From: Annona cherimola
Lineage: Eukaryota > Streptophyta > Magnoliopsida > Magnoliales > Annonaceae
DNA: 64,000 nucleotides
NCBI GenBank assembly: GCA_030490835.1
Contig: CM059971.1
Span: 73,426,224 to 73,490,223, forward strand
Direction of reading: 5' to 3'
Numbering within the stretch: the first letter of the stretch is position 1; the number at the start of each line of letters is the position of its first letter. Under the pieces are notes generated by a model. The model was not told where the DNA came from. It searched no databases and worked only from the letters and a program-made list of their open reading frames with translations. The position numbers were made by a program, and so were the translations under genes. Shown here one piece after another: positions 62,180 to 64,000 of this stretch.

Positions 62180-63888
62180 TGATTTTTTCACACCGGTGTG
62201 AAACCGAGTGGGTTTCAAACCATCTTTGCTGGCCGTTGGATGCGGGGAGACGAATCTGGGACGTCGAGGAGGGCGGATGAGCTGGACACCTTCTGACAGC
62301 GGGAGAATTGCGGGCAGGTCCCTCTGCCAGGTCCACCGGCTGCGTGCAGGTACCTCTCTCTCTCCCCGCATCTCCCACGTACCCTCTCTCCCTCTCTCTC
62401 TCCTTCCAGATCGCACGGCCTCCCCTCCCACGCACCATTCTCTCTCTCTCTCTCTCTCTCCCTTCCAAATCGCACGACCTCCCCTCCCACGCACCATTGC
62501 AGCCTCTCCTCCCACGCACCATTGTTGCTTGCTTGCAAGGCAGCCATTACGGAAAAAAAAGAAAAATGTGATGGCCCTTCTGCTCCGCTCTTTCCCCGAA
62601 GTTGAAAAATTTGTTCTTCTTCCTCTTCTTCGCTCCGTCACTCATGGAGAAGATATGCGTCGCAATCCGCGTCCGGCCGCCGGCCAGCCAAGAAGCATCC
62701 AACGCCACGTACTGGAAGGTGGAAGAGAACCGGATTTCTCTGCAAAAGCCTCTTGGAACTCCCACCGTTGCTTTCTCCTTTGCTTTCAGTCTGTTATCAT
62801 TGTAGTGAAGCTCCAGAAAAACGCTGCATTTGTCCCCGGAAAACTAGAACAAGTTCAGAAGCTCCTTCTGCCACTTCAGTGGCAATTTCCACTTGGTTTC
62901 GAGATTCGTCTTTTTCAATCCAACTCATTTGCAAGTTGCGGGTGAAATTTTGCTTGGATTTAGACGAAATTTCATCCACTTGATGAAGAAGGTGCCTGCA
63001 TTTGATCAATTTTTTGGCATCTCCAGTGTATCCTATCTTGCAGCTTTCTTCTGTCGGATCCCGCCCACGTATGATATCCCATGAAATTTGCAGGAATTTG
63101 AAATAGACAGTTGGAATTTCGTTTTACAACTTGAATTTAATTATTGAAGTATTTTACAAATTCAAGCACCCAGATCCCCTGCCCCCAATGATCAGGATTC
63201 CATGCTACGCTTTTGAAGCACAATGGAGCAATGCATTACTGGTTTTGAATTTCGACTCCGAATTTGATGATGACAGTGTTTAGTTGTACCTAGAAATTGT
63301 TTGCGGCGATGCACAGTAGCTGAGATTTCTTTCATTATGGAACTGCATAGACGGAATTTCAGCAAATGCATGTGTTTTTCTTCATTGACTCGGTAATCTT
63401 TTCAGGAACTGCATTTGCTTATGGACAGACAAGCAGTAGGAAAACTTTCACCATGAATGGTTCTGAAAGTGATCCTGGAATCATTCACCTGGCAATTAGG
63501 GATATTTTCCGAGGAATTCAGATAGTATTCACGTCGATTTGTCTGAGATGTCTCAGTGGTCTCCTGTTACAATTCTAAGATTCTTGGAGTACTGATCAGT
63601 GGGCATTTTGATGTTCCCAGGCAACTGACCGTGAATTTCTAATTCGTGTTTCTTACATGGAGATATATAATGAAGAAATCAATGATCTTCTTGCACTAGA
63701 GAATAATAAACTCCAAATTCATGAAAATTTTGATGTAAGATTTAATAAGATTCTGAAGCTTGTTTTATAGCTTGGACAGTAGGTTGTGTATTGATCTGGG
63801 ATGGGGGAGGGAGAGAGAGAGAGGGTGCGTGGGAGCGGAAATGGCTGCCTTGCAAGTGCGTGGGAGGGGAGAGACCGTGATCTGGGAG

Positions 63889-63934
<46 letters not shown>

Positions 63935-64000
63935 GTAGCGGGAGAGGAGGGGAGAGAGAGAGAGAGGGACCTGCACACAAAGGTCCCTCTGGCAGAGGGA
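62180..64000 (+). mobile_element. Pack-MULE-like element carrying a kinesin piece (runs off the window)
   Basis: 62319-62550 (TCCCTCTGCCAG, GTGCAGGTACCTCTCTCTCT, CTCCCACGCACCATT, CTTGCAAGGCAGCCATT) is an inverted counterpart of 63835-64000 (complement: TCCCTCTGCCAG, GTGCAGGTCCCTCTCTCTCT, CTCCCACGCACTTGCAAGG, CAGCCATTTCCG). The left TIR probably continues outward to about 62180; its right partner is outside the window. A kinesin gene fragment lies between the repeats, with no transposase. Long open frames in the CT/GA-rich arms are artefacts. Confidence 0.78.
62644..63734 (+). pseudogene. Kinesin-7 (CENP-E-like) motor-domain fragment, broken
   Basis: Exon piece 1 (62644-62787) reads MEKICVAIRVRPPASQEASN, ATYWKVEENRISLQKPLGTP, then departs from the expected motor sequence. 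The next motor exon is missing: no DHVFD...-type sequence is found before 63406. Piece 2 (63406-63521) reads GTAFAYGQTSSRKTFTMNGS, ESDPGIIHLAIRDIFRGIQ. Its P-loop has Arg in place of Gly (GQTSSGKT expected), and the donor after CAG reads ATAGTA in place of GTAGTA. Piece 3 (63621-63734) reads ATDREFLIRVSYMEIYNEEI, NDLLALENNKLQIHENFD and ends GAT|GTAAGA. Kinesin-7 proteins are plus-end microtubule motors of division and development. This fragment cannot make a working motor. Introns are retained. Confidence 0.85.

Noticed and set aside
62111..62945. Long open frames in the CT/GA-rich arms near the window end
   Set aside because: Low-complexity by-products (SLSLSLS and REREREW runs) in several frames at once; the real coding trace here is the kinesin fragment in another frame.

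Overview
This is 64 kb of nuclear DNA from a flowering plant. It is AT-rich and gene-poor, the genes have many GT-AG introns, and the recognisable proteins (VQ-motif protein, plant-type MCM3, plant GRF/FAR1-type transposon proteins) are plant ones. I cannot name the species. All assignments were made by reading the sequence and by remembered family motifs; no database search was run.

Layout. (1) 536-9200 is one large Mutator-like element (MULE) with terminal inverted repeats (TIRs) of about 0.7 kb. Inside it are a decayed FAR1-type transposase, a decayed GRF zinc-finger gene, a captured two-exon piece of a maltose-transporter (MEX1-like) gene, and a PPR-gene piece built into both TIRs. (2) 9201-25750 is gene-free: dispersed AT-rich repeats, palindromic MITEs, a 0.6-kb inverted repeat, a dead LINE RNase H, a 1.1-kb TIR element and a possible SINE. 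(3) 25852-26379 is a single-exon VQ-motif gene. (4) 26380-38400 is gene-free: a 40-bp minisatellite, tandem duplications, two LINE pieces (one young RTE-type copy with 16-bp target duplications) and MITEs. (5) 39257-44451 (minus) is a CobW/COG0523-type GTPase gene. Divergent from it, 45993-51674 (plus) is the 17-exon MCM3 replicative helicase gene, with two E2F-type sites upstream. (6) 53079-53282 (minus) encodes a small secreted arabinogalactan-peptide-like protein. (7) 60559-61200 (plus) is a single-exon C2-domain gene with a short upstream ORF. (8) From about 62180 to beyond the window end is a Pack-MULE-like element carrying a broken piece of a kinesin-7 motor gene.

The host genes are ordinary and do not form a pathway. 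The main interest is transposon biology. Two independent MULE-type elements (and a third possible one) have picked up host gene pieces: PPR, MEX1-like and kinesin-7. Two MITE families have inserted into each other in both directions, and one palindromic MITE has a perfect 9-bp target duplication and termini resembling the large MULE.
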